Below are positions 52,388-64,000 of a stretch of DNA of 64,000 nt, in pieces. A program made the position numbers and the translations under genes. Under the pieces are notes generated by a model that was not told where the DNA came from, did not search any database, and saw nothing but the letters and a program-made list of their open reading frames with translations. Position 1 is the stretch's first letter; each line of letters begins with the position of its first letter. Location of the stretch: positions 748,362 through 812,361 of the forward strand of contig JXTB01000026.1 in NCBI GenBank assembly GCA_002914805.1, in the 5' to 3' direction. The DNA comes from Parasponia andersonii (Eukaryota; Streptophyta; Magnoliopsida; Rosales; Cannabaceae).

Positions 52388-53074
52388 AAATTTCTTCTGG
52401 ATAGGACCTTTAAATTCGTCAAAGAGCTGTTACACCATATTCTTGATCAATTAAGACAGTTTAATTTGTCTGACATTTGATTCTTTGGATGTTTTTTTCT
52501 TTTTATTTTTTAACTATAACAATGGTTTAAACAAATAAATTTTTAAATTTCCGTTCTTCAAATTGAAATATAAAAACAAAACCTGCGTGATATAAAGATA
52601 TTCAAAGAAGTTTAAGAGCAACATAAGCTGTCTACACTTTTTTGTTTTAGTATATTCTAAAAAATATATACTCCGACAAATATTGTCACGATATATCGTC
52701 CATATCAATATTTACAAATACTGCCGCATCATCTATAACTACTGCAGGCTCGACTTTTAAATGCAATGATAATTCTTAAATATGATAATAAAATATATCT
52801 GAATTTGTGTTAAAAAATAAAGAAAAAAAAAACTGAATTTAAACGACGTATAGAATACACAAATAAACATTCGGTGGATGTTTTCTTCCTATATGTCTTA
52901 ATTAATATTATTATAACGTGAAACCACGTGGACGTAAAAAACTAACAGGAGGACATTTTACTTCCAATAACGCAAAACTAGAGTTATAGTCCTTAATTTA
53001 CATCAAAACTGCGTCGACACTTTTCAATCAAAAGTATTTACCATCAACGTCCTTGGACTGTTAAACAATCCTTA
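52388..53074. repeat. Upstream-module copy 2, in the putative promoter of the second HCT-like gene
   Basis: A second copy of the 0.7-kb module, ending about 500 bp before the ATG at 53577. Its G-box CACGTG (52925-52930) sits in the conserved context ACCACGTGGACGT. Several indels separate it from copy 1. Confidence 0.85.
52925..52930. promoter_or_regulatory. G-box in conserved duplicated module
   Basis: CACGTG in the context ACCACGTGGACG, kept in both module copies (49995-50000 and here). G-boxes bind bHLH and bZIP factors. It lies about 650 bp upstream of the second HCT-like start. A regulatory role is inference. Confidence 0.35.
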
Positions 53075-53576
53075 ACGTCAATAAAATCTTCACTTAGATT
53101 ATAAAAAGATTCTTAACGGTAAATATATAAAATTTTCGCTACTTATTAGTCATAGTCTTCTTTCTTTTTTTATCTTTTTTTTGTTTTACTTTACTTGTTT
53201 TAATTAAATTAAAATTTAATAGTCAAAAATAAAGGTTCAGCTAATTTACAAAGAGTCTCTCTAATTATTGGGAATTTCAAGCTTAGTCTCTCTAATTATT
53301 GGGAATTTCAAGCTTTGTCCTCGGGCCTCTTTTAAATACTTGCTTGAACCATGCGAAAACAAGCATTGTCCGCTGCTCGGAGTCCCCTCCACAACTCCAT
53401 ATTCTCCTAATTTTGTCTGGTATTTGTTTTTTTGTGGTTTTTTTTTTTCAAATTGTTGAAATACTTAATTGTTTTGTTTATTTTTCTTTGAACATTTAAC
53501 AATTCTATAATCTTAAACGATTTCTCACTGTAAGTACTACGTTATATGTGTCGTATAACATATCAACGAAGTGAAG

Positions 53577-55224
<1,648 letters not shown>

Positions 55225-56184
55225 TTCGTTTATTTCTGGTCAAAGCAGTTATTTTATGAGATTAATTCATTTCTTAATATCAATATAATTGTAATATTTA
55301 GGATAGGATTATCTCATATAACTATTTGAATATTTGTCTGATTATAATATACTCACAGAAGATATGAATTTATAATTAATAAACAAATTATTCTCAGTGT
55401 ATAGTTAAACTCGGACACTTTATTTATGCTATAATAGACTGTATTAATATTAACTTATCTTGGCCATGATAATTAATTATTCTATGATGTATTTTTGGTC
55501 AAGGATAACGGTATCCCAGCTGATTTACCAAAATTGTTATACCAAACTATGTGGCAATTATTTACTAGTAAGTATATGATGTATAAAATATAATAAATAT
55601 AAAAGTCCATACAGTCACAAATAATATAAAAAATATGAGAAGAGTGTCAGACCCATGAGAATTGATTACTAATTCTATGTTAAATACTGAAATTTTATCA
55701 ATTCTAAAATTATCCAAAAAACTATAAATAAAGCAAAATAAAAATGCAAATGAAATTAAACAAGAAGGCAAAGAAACTAAAATAAATGCAAACCGAAATA
55801 ATTAAATCAGGAAAATAAATGTATCTAGGTCTATAAGCTCATCCAACATTCTAAATTATTCAAAAAAAAACTATAAATAAAACGAAATAAAAATGCAAAT
55901 GAGATTAAACAAGAAGGCAAAGAAACTAAAATAAAATTCAAATTGAAATAACTAAATCAAGAAAATAAATATCTAGGTCTACAAGCTCACCTAATCCCTC
56001 ACTTGTCTTATTACACCTCTTTTTTTCTCTAATTAATTTTTTTTAAAAAAATTGTTAACTAATTGTACTAAATTGTCTACAATGTTCTTCCAGTGTCATA
56101 TACAAATTTCCCCCTAACCTAATTCGATTTAATCCTACGAAGAAGACAAAATTGTAAAAGGATGCATTAAACACAATTTTTTTT
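55225..56184. other. Intergenic, AT-rich
   Basis: No gene seen. It contains a 147-bp tandem duplication (55701-55995). A stretch at 55440-55570 with GATAACGGTATCCCAGC resembles transposon-end sequence but was not assigned. Confidence 0.5.
55701..55995. repeat. Tandem duplication, 2 x about 147 bp
   Basis: Two units (55701-55847 and 55848-55995). Each carries ATTCTAAA, AAAACTATAAATAAA, AATAAAAATGCAAATGA, AACAAGAAGGCAAAGAAAC and TCTAGGTCTA. A few substitutions and small indels separate them. Confidence 0.9.
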
Positions 56185-56380
56185 TGGCGAAGTGAGTTCA
56201 CTAAAATGGTAAGAGCACTTACTACTTGAGATCTCAGTTCTAGGTTCAAATCACACTGAGGATAGAAGTGAAAACCTATTATTTGCGTGAAGATTAGATA
56301 ATAGCAGGTATTTTCTTTTAATTTTTAATAAATAGAGGTCGTTAGTTAAATCTCACTTTATATTAGAAAAAAAAATAAAA
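56185..56380 (+). mobile_element. tRNA-derived SINE
   Basis: An internal RNA polymerase III promoter is visible: an A-box-like ATGGTAAGAGC (56206-56216) and a B-box GGTTCAAATC (56243-56252), 27 bp apart. A body and an A-rich tail (56367-56380) follow. A related 3' end lies at 52262-52340. It resembles plant Au-like SINEs; the family name is a guess. Confidence 0.6.
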
Positions 56381-56639
56381 ATATTTTTTAATGGCTACAC
56401 ACAAAGGAAACATATTCCTAACTTATTTACATGCATGTCACTTAACTAAACACATAATTAATTAGTAGTACGAAGCACAAAATAGAGCAAACAATCTTGC
56501 ATTCATGCCATTTTCTAACAACAGTTATCGATTTCAAAGTAAGGTAAAAGCCTAATTGTTGGACATGGTGTCCACGTCCTGACCACGAGAAAGAAGTGTG
56601 TTATTAAATTCTATTTTGACACGATGCCGATCTATACAA

Positions 56640-57010
56640 TGAAAAGGAATGAAACGACTATAGCTCTTATATGAACTACGGGGAAGATCATAGCGAAATG
56701 GGATTTACCTTTTTTCTGGAGATACCCAGGAATCAGAACCAATTGGAGGGGACCCCTCTCTTTTGGCACTTAGCCTGCTCAGGAGCCCGCTCACATTGTT
56801 CTATGTTCCAATCTGGGTCAACAAAGTCAACTACCTTTCCTGCCGGCAAAGGAACCTGTGCCTTTGCCTCCCGCTGGTGTTACTTCAATGGATTATGAAT
56901 TAATGTTAACTAATGTCTCTCGAATAGGAAGGGATTATGGGATTTTGAGGTTCTAAGGAGATCTGCCTTTGCTTATATCTCCACCTGTGCCCGTGCTCAT
57001 GCTAGAAGTA
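56640..57010 (+). other. GC-richer island of unknown origin
   Basis: About 370 bp with clearly higher GC content than its surroundings. One plus-strand frame reads PAQEPAHIVLCSNLGQQSQ, FLPAKEPVPLPPAGVTSMDY and, after one stop, GDLPLLISPPVPVLMLEV. I do not recognise it. Its composition is unlike the neighbours, so it could be an organelle-DNA insertion, an exon of an unannotated gene, or a captured gene fragment. Confidence 0.3.
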
Positions 57011-57226
57011 AATAAATAAGCTTTAGAAATGATGGACGGAATGGACAATTAGATATTGAAAGGAGAGGCAAGCAATTACAAGTTACATGGTTAGTTCACT
57101 TTGTAAACCTAGATAAAAATATATTTAGCTCATAATAAATATTTAGAACAATATGCAATCTATTCGAACCAATACAAATACAAAAGATACAAAAATAAAA
57201 GAGGAAATATATATATATATATATAT

Positions 57227-58120
57227 TTTTTTTTTTAGAGAAAACGAATCTATTATTATAAGGAAGTTATATCCTTTACAATAATAAATTCTATTGGAAG
57301 ATAAGGTTTTCCCAGCTAATTTAGATCATTGTCTAATCCTAAAGCGAACTTAGTTAAGCTATGTACTGCTGCATTAGCTTCACGGTATACATGTTTAGCT
57401 AAAACACCTGAAAAGTAAGACAATAAACTAAATGCATCCAACAAGAGTTATCAAACTCGGAGTGGCTAACAATACGATCATTAAGAGCTTTAATCACTAT
57501 TAATGCATCTGACTCTAAAAATTAGGGATTTATACTAACATACCTAGCCCAATAGAAAGCAACCCCACCACTTTAGCTTCTGTCATTTCCGAACTAAGAG
57601 CACTAACTATCTTCTTTGACAGAGTTGCTACGACTTCCCCTTTTGAATCTCGTATGATAGCACCAAAATATACCGTGTGTATGTCCTTATTGATTGTCGC
57701 GTCAACATTTAGTTTGAAACTATCATTTGAAGGGAGAGACCGACATGCCTCCCTCCTTCCTACTTCTAAACAAGAAATTTCTCTATTAGACCCAATCTTT
57801 ACTTCTTTTATTTCAACAATATAATTTGTGGTCCATCATATAACTTTCTCCACCAGTTTAGTTTAATTTTGGAGCCATGGACTTTTTTATTTCTTTTATT
57901 TCAAATACTCTATAGCACAACTCAAGTTCATCTTTAGTCAATGTGTGATTATAATGGTGAATTATATCCACTATTAACAAAAGGAAAATGAATTTGAAAT
58001 TTAGTTAAAAACAAGTGTGTCTGCTAAATTGTTTTAGCGTGTTTACAACTTATTAAGGCATGTATGATAGATTCCTATATGAAAGATGTTTTATTGTCCA
58101 TTGAAAGATGTTTTATCAAC
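57227..58120 (-). mobile_element. LINE (L1-type) 3' end with poly(A) tail
   Basis: The minus strand encodes a plant-LINE RNase H (RVT_3-like): FKLNVDATINKD, VYFGAIIRDSKGEVVATLSK, SSEMTEAKVVGLL, then ESD (stop-adjacent) LIVIKALNDRIVSH and HVYREANAAVHSLTKFAL. Upstream (57.9-58.1 kb) a zf-RVT-like ESIIHALISCKHAKTI-type remnant is visible in another frame. The 3' end runs into an A11 tract (57227-57237 as T on the plus strand). It is 5'-truncated, with several stops and frame changes. The reverse transcriptase and endonuclease are missing. No target duplication identified. Confidence 0.75.
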
Positions 58121-59640
58121 AAAATGAATAATTGGATTCTGAAAGCGAATTCAACCAAACTGCACACAGTTTTTTAGAAAAATAAGGAGACGGCGACGTT
58201 ATAGTGATTCAATCCCAAAAATATGATCTACGTTCATTGTAGTTTATTATAGAGAAAGAGTATACATTGCTATAGTTTCAGTTCAACAAATGACTACGTT
58301 TGTGAACTTGTTCCAAAATATAATTGAGGTTTCCTACTTATAGGAGGAGAATCTTAGTCATTTACAATTGCATACACCATTTTAGATAGCATGATTATCC
58401 CAAAATAATAAGATAATTACAAATATTTAATAATTATCTAATTCTAAATGAATTTTCCGTATTTGAATAAATTATCACAATTTAAATAATAATTGTCCAA
58501 ATATTTGTTGAGTTATTTGTTTTCTAGAAGAATTCATTATAGTTGCGCACACTTCTTAGAGTTTCAACTAAATCACGTCTCCTGCTAGCTAACCTTTCAA
58601 TTTGCATGCAAGTGGTAGCGGGCTAGCTAACTTCGCATAGCTATCTAGCTTTTCAAGGTGGTATTAAGCTAGCTAATTTTGCATAAGTTGTCTAGCTTCC
58701 ATAAGGTAGCTAGCTTTCACCCGATTAAGGTGACTACTTTGTCAATAAATAAAAATGTGCTTACATAATTGATGTCAAGCTTACATAGTTGATGTCGACC
58801 ACTTTGCTAATAAATAAAAATGAGCTTACATAATTGATGCCAAGCTTACATAGTTGATGTCATATACACCACGCATCTTGTACTTTGCATGCATCTCATA
58901 TTTTGTGCACACCTTTTATAGCTTATATTTTTGGCACACTACTTTAAGTGCCTATCGAAGCTTGCGGCGAACATTGCCACCCAAAACATTTTCTAAGCGG
59001 ACAACATTAACCAACCTATATCCCCAGTTCTAGTCTTTGTTAGCTACAGTCCCGGCTTGCAATTAGCTGATCTAATTTATCAATAGGAATACAGCCATAA
59101 AACAATACTGGGGGCACCTGAAAATTACACACAAAATTTATATTAATGATACGACACTCATATTTTATCTCAAAATAGGACTATAATATTTTCCGCCATT
59201 TAAAATTATGTAATTAACATCACTAATGTAAATTATTGGTGTCTAGTATTATTACTCACAGCCGTAATCCCCAATCAAAATTAATCTCTTCGTAAAGGTT
59301 GGAATGCAAAAGGCATCAAATAACTCGATCCTTGTCACGTCCGAGAATATCTTCAAAAACATGACCAAAAAAAAAAAAACCAAACCAAAAATACAAAATG
59401 GAATACAACCTATAAAGTTACTTAAGAACAGTAGCATTTCTGACACGGCACATTAACGAATTTTTTTTTTTTTTTGTTGTTTTTACACCTTTTTGGACAG
59501 GTACCCTGTAGATGATCATCCCTACAACTTTTCCACAAATTTGCACAGAAAGTGAAACTTCACAAGTAACCTTGAATTAGAAATTAGGAAGAAAAGGATT
59601 GATGGTTTTCGAATCCAGCAAATTGCATCCAATTCCATCA
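58120..59640. other. Intergenic region between LINE relic and IPMS gene
   Basis: No gene seen. It contains CTAGCTA-rich and 66-bp tandem repeats (58590-58862), and non-coding text (58.2-59.0 kb) that looks like an old LTR or other transposon remnant. The last part (59.46-59.64 kb), with a T tract and then non-repetitive sequence, is probably the 3' UTR of the IPMS gene. Confidence 0.45.
58590..58862. repeat. Two adjacent tandem repeat arrays
   Basis: Array 1 (about 58590-58710) repeats a 45-57 bp unit with GCTAGCTAA and GCATA...CTAGCTT. Array 2 (about 58729-58862) repeats a 66-bp unit with CACTTTG, TAATAAATAAAAATG, GCTTACATAATTGATG and CAAGCTTACATAGTTGATG twice. The latter phrase is itself a half-unit repeat. 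Confidence 0.75.
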
Positions 59641-59645
59641 CCTCT

Positions 59646-62600
59646 TCATGCAGACACAGGTATTCTTTCCTCGGAAGCATTTGTCAAGCTCCTATCCTTG
59701 AAACCCAACATTTTGTTTAACGCACCAATGTAAGCCTTAACACTTGAAACAACAATGTCCATTCCTGCCCCGATCCCGCTGGCAAAGGAAGAAAATAGAG
59801 ATTTCATGTCGTGTATCAACAAGAAGAACAATTATGCCACCTTGAAGAAAAAGAACCTCTAAGGATACTATATACCTAAATGTCCGAGAAACTCGTTCTC
59901 CAGTTGAAGCATTAGTAGGTGCGTGAATATTTTCCCCTCGGATTGCGACACGGGTGGTGGCAATTGCATCGATACCTTCTGTGACAGCATTCATCGAGTA
60001 TTCGAGGAGTGTTACTGGTTCCTGCACAGTGCACGAAAATGCAAGAAGTCTATATCAAAAGATTGTTGGTAGCTAGCACAGACGTGAAAAAATAAATTAA
60101 AAGGCAAATTTCAAATTTACAGAATGATAGGAGGGTGGGGAGGGGGGTATTGCACCTAAGGTACATTTGAAGTATCGTCATTACCTATTTTCACAAATTT
60201 CATGTCTAGTTCAAACAAAATCATGCTTAATAGTTCTAATAATCAACCATCGGCTATCAACAGTGTCCTTTCATAGGTAAGTCTTAAATGCAGAGTTCAT
60301 GGTAATTTCTATTTCTGAAAGTGTGTGATTGCTTGTTTGTTATTCAAAAGAATAAGAAAACATAAGTGAGCATAAAAAGTCAGAGACACATAGGCATAGG
60401 TAGATATATACAGTAGGTAGTTAAGTTAATTAGGTAGACAAATATGCAATAATAAAAAGCTGGTAATTTAAAGAACTGAGATGAAAAAGGACCAGTTAAC
60501 TGAATTCAAGGGTGCTGGAATTTAAACAAACTAAAATTAAAAGTACTAAAACTTTAATAACAAAAAATAAAAAGATTAAAATTTAAATAGCTGAAAGTAA
60601 AGTTGCTGAAATATAAATACTGAAGATAAATGGCTGAAATCTAAAGAGGACCAGTTGACTGGAATAAGTTAGTACTGAAAATTAATGAGCTGAAAGTAAA
60701 ATACGAGAAGATAAAATACTAGAAAATAGAAGAAGCTGCCTTAATGCAAAAAACTACCATAAACCTAGGACTTGCAGTCTTGAATGGCTCAACCCTTATA
60801 TCATTGAATGAGATGCTAATATATGTATTTATGTGAAAATATGAGATAGATGGTGGTTTGATGTAAGAACTGTAGCTGTTTATAAGCTGACCAAACCTCG
60901 ATCATGCTTATATATTAAAATAATTATATAAAAGCATGGAATGCGGACTTTAGTGATCAACTAAAGACATGATTCCATGTTGATGCAGAATGAAGTGGTA
61001 ATGAATGATCAACCACTCATGTGTGCAAACTAATATTTATCATGCATAAAAGTATGATTTTGGCTTATAATATATATCAGGAAAACAATCAACCACTACT
61101 TATATAGAAACAGCAGCTGATTATGCATTCAAGGAGGAAAAAGAGTGATTTCAGGTGTCTGAATGAGGTTAAAATGATGATCTTAGACTAGGAAAGTAGC
61201 CTTGAATGATATATAGATACAAGGGAGGAATTTTAGGCTTATCAGTGGGTGAAAATGAAAGAAAAATGAGAGTTTTTGCCACTGTTATCGCTGGAAACGT
61301 GAGCAGCAAAATGAGAGAGAGTGATTGTAGAGTGTGTACAAAAGAAAAGTTGTCTTAAAGTGGAAGAGCTGCTCCTACTTATAGGGAGTTAAAACTTAGA
61401 GGCCAAGAAGTTAGTAGAAGACAAGGCTGCCAAGCGGCAAAAACAACCTTTTCTTATCTCCTAGGATCTGGTTCCAGCCATAGTTTTAGTGAAAAACAAT
61501 GATTAAATAATATGGAAGTGCTAAGAACTAGTTTAGAGTTTAGTAAACTGCCTTAGGAAGCAATATAAAAGCTGCCACCTCAGCAATTTCACTTAAAACC
61601 AGCAAAAATAAACTAGAAACCACCTTATTTAGAGGTTAGTTACTAGGAAATCAACATGGCATTTGGCTAGGAAATCACTGCATGCAACAGTAGCTAGTTT
61701 TCCTTAATTCAGTGCATGTAATCCATATTCTAGAACCCCTAAAAGGCGTTTAGGGTATAGGGTAAGATTACCCTAGTTCAATTAGAATCCGGAACCTCTA
61801 AAATGACACTGCTCAGCTTCTTTTTCCAACGCTTTTGCTCTGTTCTCAGCTTTAATCATGTTCAAGCTTAATCTAATATTGATCAAGCTTAGTCTAATCA
61901 AATTCAGGGACATACCCCAAAACATCCAGACACATCCTCGCAGCAACTGAAAAAAAAATGCAGAAAAGATTTATAGCAGATTTTCTTTTCAAACCTTCAC
62001 AATTAGATCAACAGCTTTGTAAGCTGAATCCACTGGACCAGTTCCTACTGAACAAGCGACATGTTCTCTCCCATCTGTGTCAACAAGTTTAACTGTAGCA
62101 GTTGAAAGACCAAGAGTTCCACATGTGACCTGTGCTAAGTTATGTCATTTGGTCAAGATTTTCCCTTTGAAATGATAAAAATTAGATGACATGGCGATGT
62201 TCCTTTTGAAATGATAAAAAATAGATCATAAGCAAAGTATATATATAAATATATAATAATAATAAAATAACAGAGTCTAAATTCACCTGCAGATCAAGAA
62301 GCTTCCAAACCACTTCTGGCTGAAAAACTTCATCTGAGACCAATGCTCTAAGGTCAGCATCAGTTACCCTCTGGGATTAAAAAGAATGAACAGATTTTAA
62401 GTTCCCACAAAATCCACAAGTCCCAAAAAAAGCATAAATAAAGCCATGCAAGTTAATAACAACATGAAACACAGAGCGGTTTTAAGAATACATAAACAGG
62501 TATGCATCCCATTCAGTTCCAAAACAGATGACAAACCAACAAAATTGTTGATCTTAGTAATAAGGACGTAAACCAGTGATGGGGAAAAAAATGAATAAAG

Positions 62601-63924
62601 AAATATCTCAATGCAGTAGTTTATGCAATATGATGCAAGACTCAAGAGTACACTTAGAAAACATTATTCATTCAAATTCACCTTCTTTTGCTCAGCAACT
62701 GCTTTGAAACGCCAGAATACACTCTCAAGTTGCTCATCTTCAAGCTCATAACCAAGCTATATGAAGAAGATGATGAAGAAAAGTTAATACGTAACAGCAC
62801 ATAAAGGCAATGTGGGAGACACAGCAGAATGGAAAAACATGAAAAAATTCATACCTCATGAAGTCGTCGCCTCAATGCATGGCGCCCGCTGTACAGAAAA
62901 CATTGATGCACACCCACAAAGGAAAAGAGTCACTATTAGAAAAAAGTGAAATTTTAAAAAGACATGAGATAGAGTTAAGTCAAGTGGTTAGGCTCATTGT
63001 TTGCTTCTCATGAGGGTTCTACCTAGAAATATGTTAAGTTTCTTGCCTCCTAAAGATTGTAGGCTTCAGCGGGGAGGGCAAGTGAAAAGGGGAAAAGAAA
63101 AGGGGTATGTTCATCACATAATGGAAAAGAGACATTAGTAGACGAAAGTGAATCAGTAAAAAACATGAGAATAAAATGGGTATAAACAAGTCATGGCTTT
63201 GGTACATAAACCAGAAGCAAGGCAAATGAGAAGTATAGCTGACATGTTGAAACCAACAAAGAATAAATCAGAAAACAGATAAAAGGTTGATTTCATTTGT
63301 ACCTGAGTTTCCCAAGGACTATGCCAGCTTCATTTGTTCGTTCAAACCCTATATCTTCGGGGGATATGATTTCATATGTTCCTTTGTGCTTAAGCATTCC
63401 ATCCTAGAGAACAGAGCTTTTCAGCATTGCACCATAAATTGAAAATCTTAACATACCAAAACAATGAAAAAGAAACATGACATGGAAAAAAAAGCTTCAG
63501 TTCAAAACTTATATTAGAATTTTGCAAATGACGCAACTAATCCATCCAAAAGGGAATATGATATTTTTTTTTATTAGAAACAACAGATTTTTTGAAAATT
63601 AAATTACAGTGTGTCAGTAAAATAAAGCATAGAAGGACATGAAGTCCGCCAAGCAAGAAAAAAAGGAGAGGAAAAATAAATGCTAAAATCAACCACTCCG
63701 GTCCAATTGAAGCACACCGAAAGAACTTTCTTAAACCCATATCAGTGAGACCTTTTCCTTGGATTCTTAAAGGAGGTATGCATCTAAGAATGCTAACCAT
63801 GGAAATATGAATGTAAAACCAGTACCTACATATCCTTGCAATACAAACTTTAGGAATGCCAANNNNNNNTGGCCCCAACTATAGCCTTGTGCGGCTGTAC
63901 ATGTAACCCTGTGTATTCTTCAAC
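59646..63924 (-). CDS. IPMS: 2-isopropylmalate synthase, last eight exons (5' end outside the window)
   Basis: Plastid enzyme condensing acetyl-CoA with 2-oxoisovalerate, the first committed step of leucine synthesis. Exons on the minus strand, all with GT-AG borders: 63924-63870 ([17 protein letters not shown], cut by the N gap), 63403-63303 ([12 protein letters not shown]), 62888-62855 ([11 protein letters not shown]), 62756-62682 ([17 protein letters not shown]), 62370-62287 ([17 protein letters not shown]), 62129-61995 ([17 protein letters not shown]), 60021-59876 ([19 protein letters not shown]) and 59778-59646 ([18 protein letters not shown], stop). Reading phases agree across every junction downstream of the gap. 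The last three exons encode the LeuA regulatory (R) domain, which mediates leucine feedback inhibition; this favours IPMS over methylthioalkylmalate synthase, which lacks it. The gene looks intact in this part. The catalytic TIM barrel and transit peptide lie beyond the window. Confidence 0.93.
60022..61994 (-). other. Large intron of the IPMS gene
   Basis: About 1.97 kb, by far the longest intron here (others are about 100-420 bp). It lies within the R-domain coding part. The stretch 60.1-61.9 kb contains recurring CTGAAA(G/T)TAAA-type words (60530-60720) and reads like an inserted transposon or LTR fragment, but I could not define ends or coding parts. Confidence 0.6.
63863..63869. other. 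Assembly gap (7 N)
   Basis: The N run interrupts the IPMS exon right after HKAIVGA. The expected continuation NAFAHESGIHQ is not recognisable on the other side; instead, intron-like sequence follows. The true gap is therefore probably larger than seven bases. Confidence 0.9.
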
Positions 63925-64000
63925 CTAAAGGTTCATCCACATTCACGTTCATATTCCTTGCAGAAGCACATACATCAAGATCAGAAAGTAACTTTGGATA

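Larger units (their letters stand above)
49277..53540. other. Intergenic region upstream of the second HCT-like gene
   Basis: AT-rich, without a convincing gene. It holds two copies of a 0.7-kb module (listed separately), a GC-richer non-coding island at about 50,320-50,650 (contains GTCGGCGGGGG and several CG-rich words but no long frame), AT microsatellites and a truncated SINE tail. Short open frames such as 51345-51545 and 52011-52214 have no recognisable similarity. Confidence 0.55.

Noticed and set aside
63537-63878. 113-codon minus-strand frame containing undetermined residues
   Set aside because: It spans the N gap and then reads intron sequence; only its first residues (before the gap) belong to the IPMS exon and in another frame.
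59646-63924. Possible methylthioalkylmalate synthase (MAM) instead of IPMS
   Set aside because: The three last exons encode the LeuA R domain, which MAM enzymes lack.

Overview
This window is AT-rich nuclear DNA from a flowering plant, almost certainly a eudicot. The evidence is GT-AG introns in plant genes (a BAHD/HCT-like acyltransferase and a plastid-type 2-isopropylmalate synthase), FAR1/FHY3-type sequence, and plant-specific LTR retrotransposon clades (Tat, Del/Tekay-like chromovirus, SIRE/Maximus). I cannot place the species. More than half of the window is transposon-derived.

Layout: 0-10.5 kb holds minus-strand Ty3/gypsy fossils: a small integrase fragment at 1.3-2.5 kb and a long chromovirus relic at 3.9-10.5 kb. 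An Athila/Tat-style LTR-like block follows (10.5-12.1 kb). At 12.8-14.7 kb lies an apparently intact two-exon HCT-like acyltransferase gene on the minus strand. From 17.9 kb a FAR1/MULE-type gene starts on the plus strand. It is interrupted at 19.09-30.00 kb by a complete-length Tat-clade LTR element with a perfect 5-bp target duplication. It resumes at 30.0 kb, stops inside its SWIM zinc finger at 30.46 kb, and its C-terminal part reappears in inverted orientation at 34.8-34.3 kb. Comparison with a third locus (15.37-15.49 kb) shows that a roughly 4.3-kb segment was inverted. The inverted segment carries a solo LTR with a 5-bp target duplication and a small MULE-like MITE.

From 36.2 to 45.3 kb there is another LTR-like block and then a large non-autonomous LTR element (LARD-like) with 2.3-kb LTRs and about 4.35 kb of apparently non-coding interior. 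Its LTRs belong to the same family as those of the 3.9-10.5 kb chromovirus and the 31.4-33.9 kb solo LTR. The block 45.3-47.5 kb is full of GTATATGA-type motifs in opposite orientations at its two ends. A solo SIRE/Maximus-type Copia LTR follows (47.5-49.3 kb, 5-bp target duplication).

At 53.6-55.2 kb a second HCT-like gene lies on the plus strand. It is closely related to the first but broken by a small deletion in exon 2. About 0.7 kb of its upstream region, with a conserved G-box, is duplicated 3 kb further upstream. A SINE, a poly(A)-tailed LINE relic and tandem repeats fill 55-59 kb. The right end (59.6-63.9 kb, minus strand) carries the last eight exons of a leucine-pathway 2-isopropylmalate synthase, with a short assembly gap (N) at its most upstream exon. 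Only the first HCT-like gene and the IPMS gene look like functional host genes. They are separate units and nothing shows that they act together.
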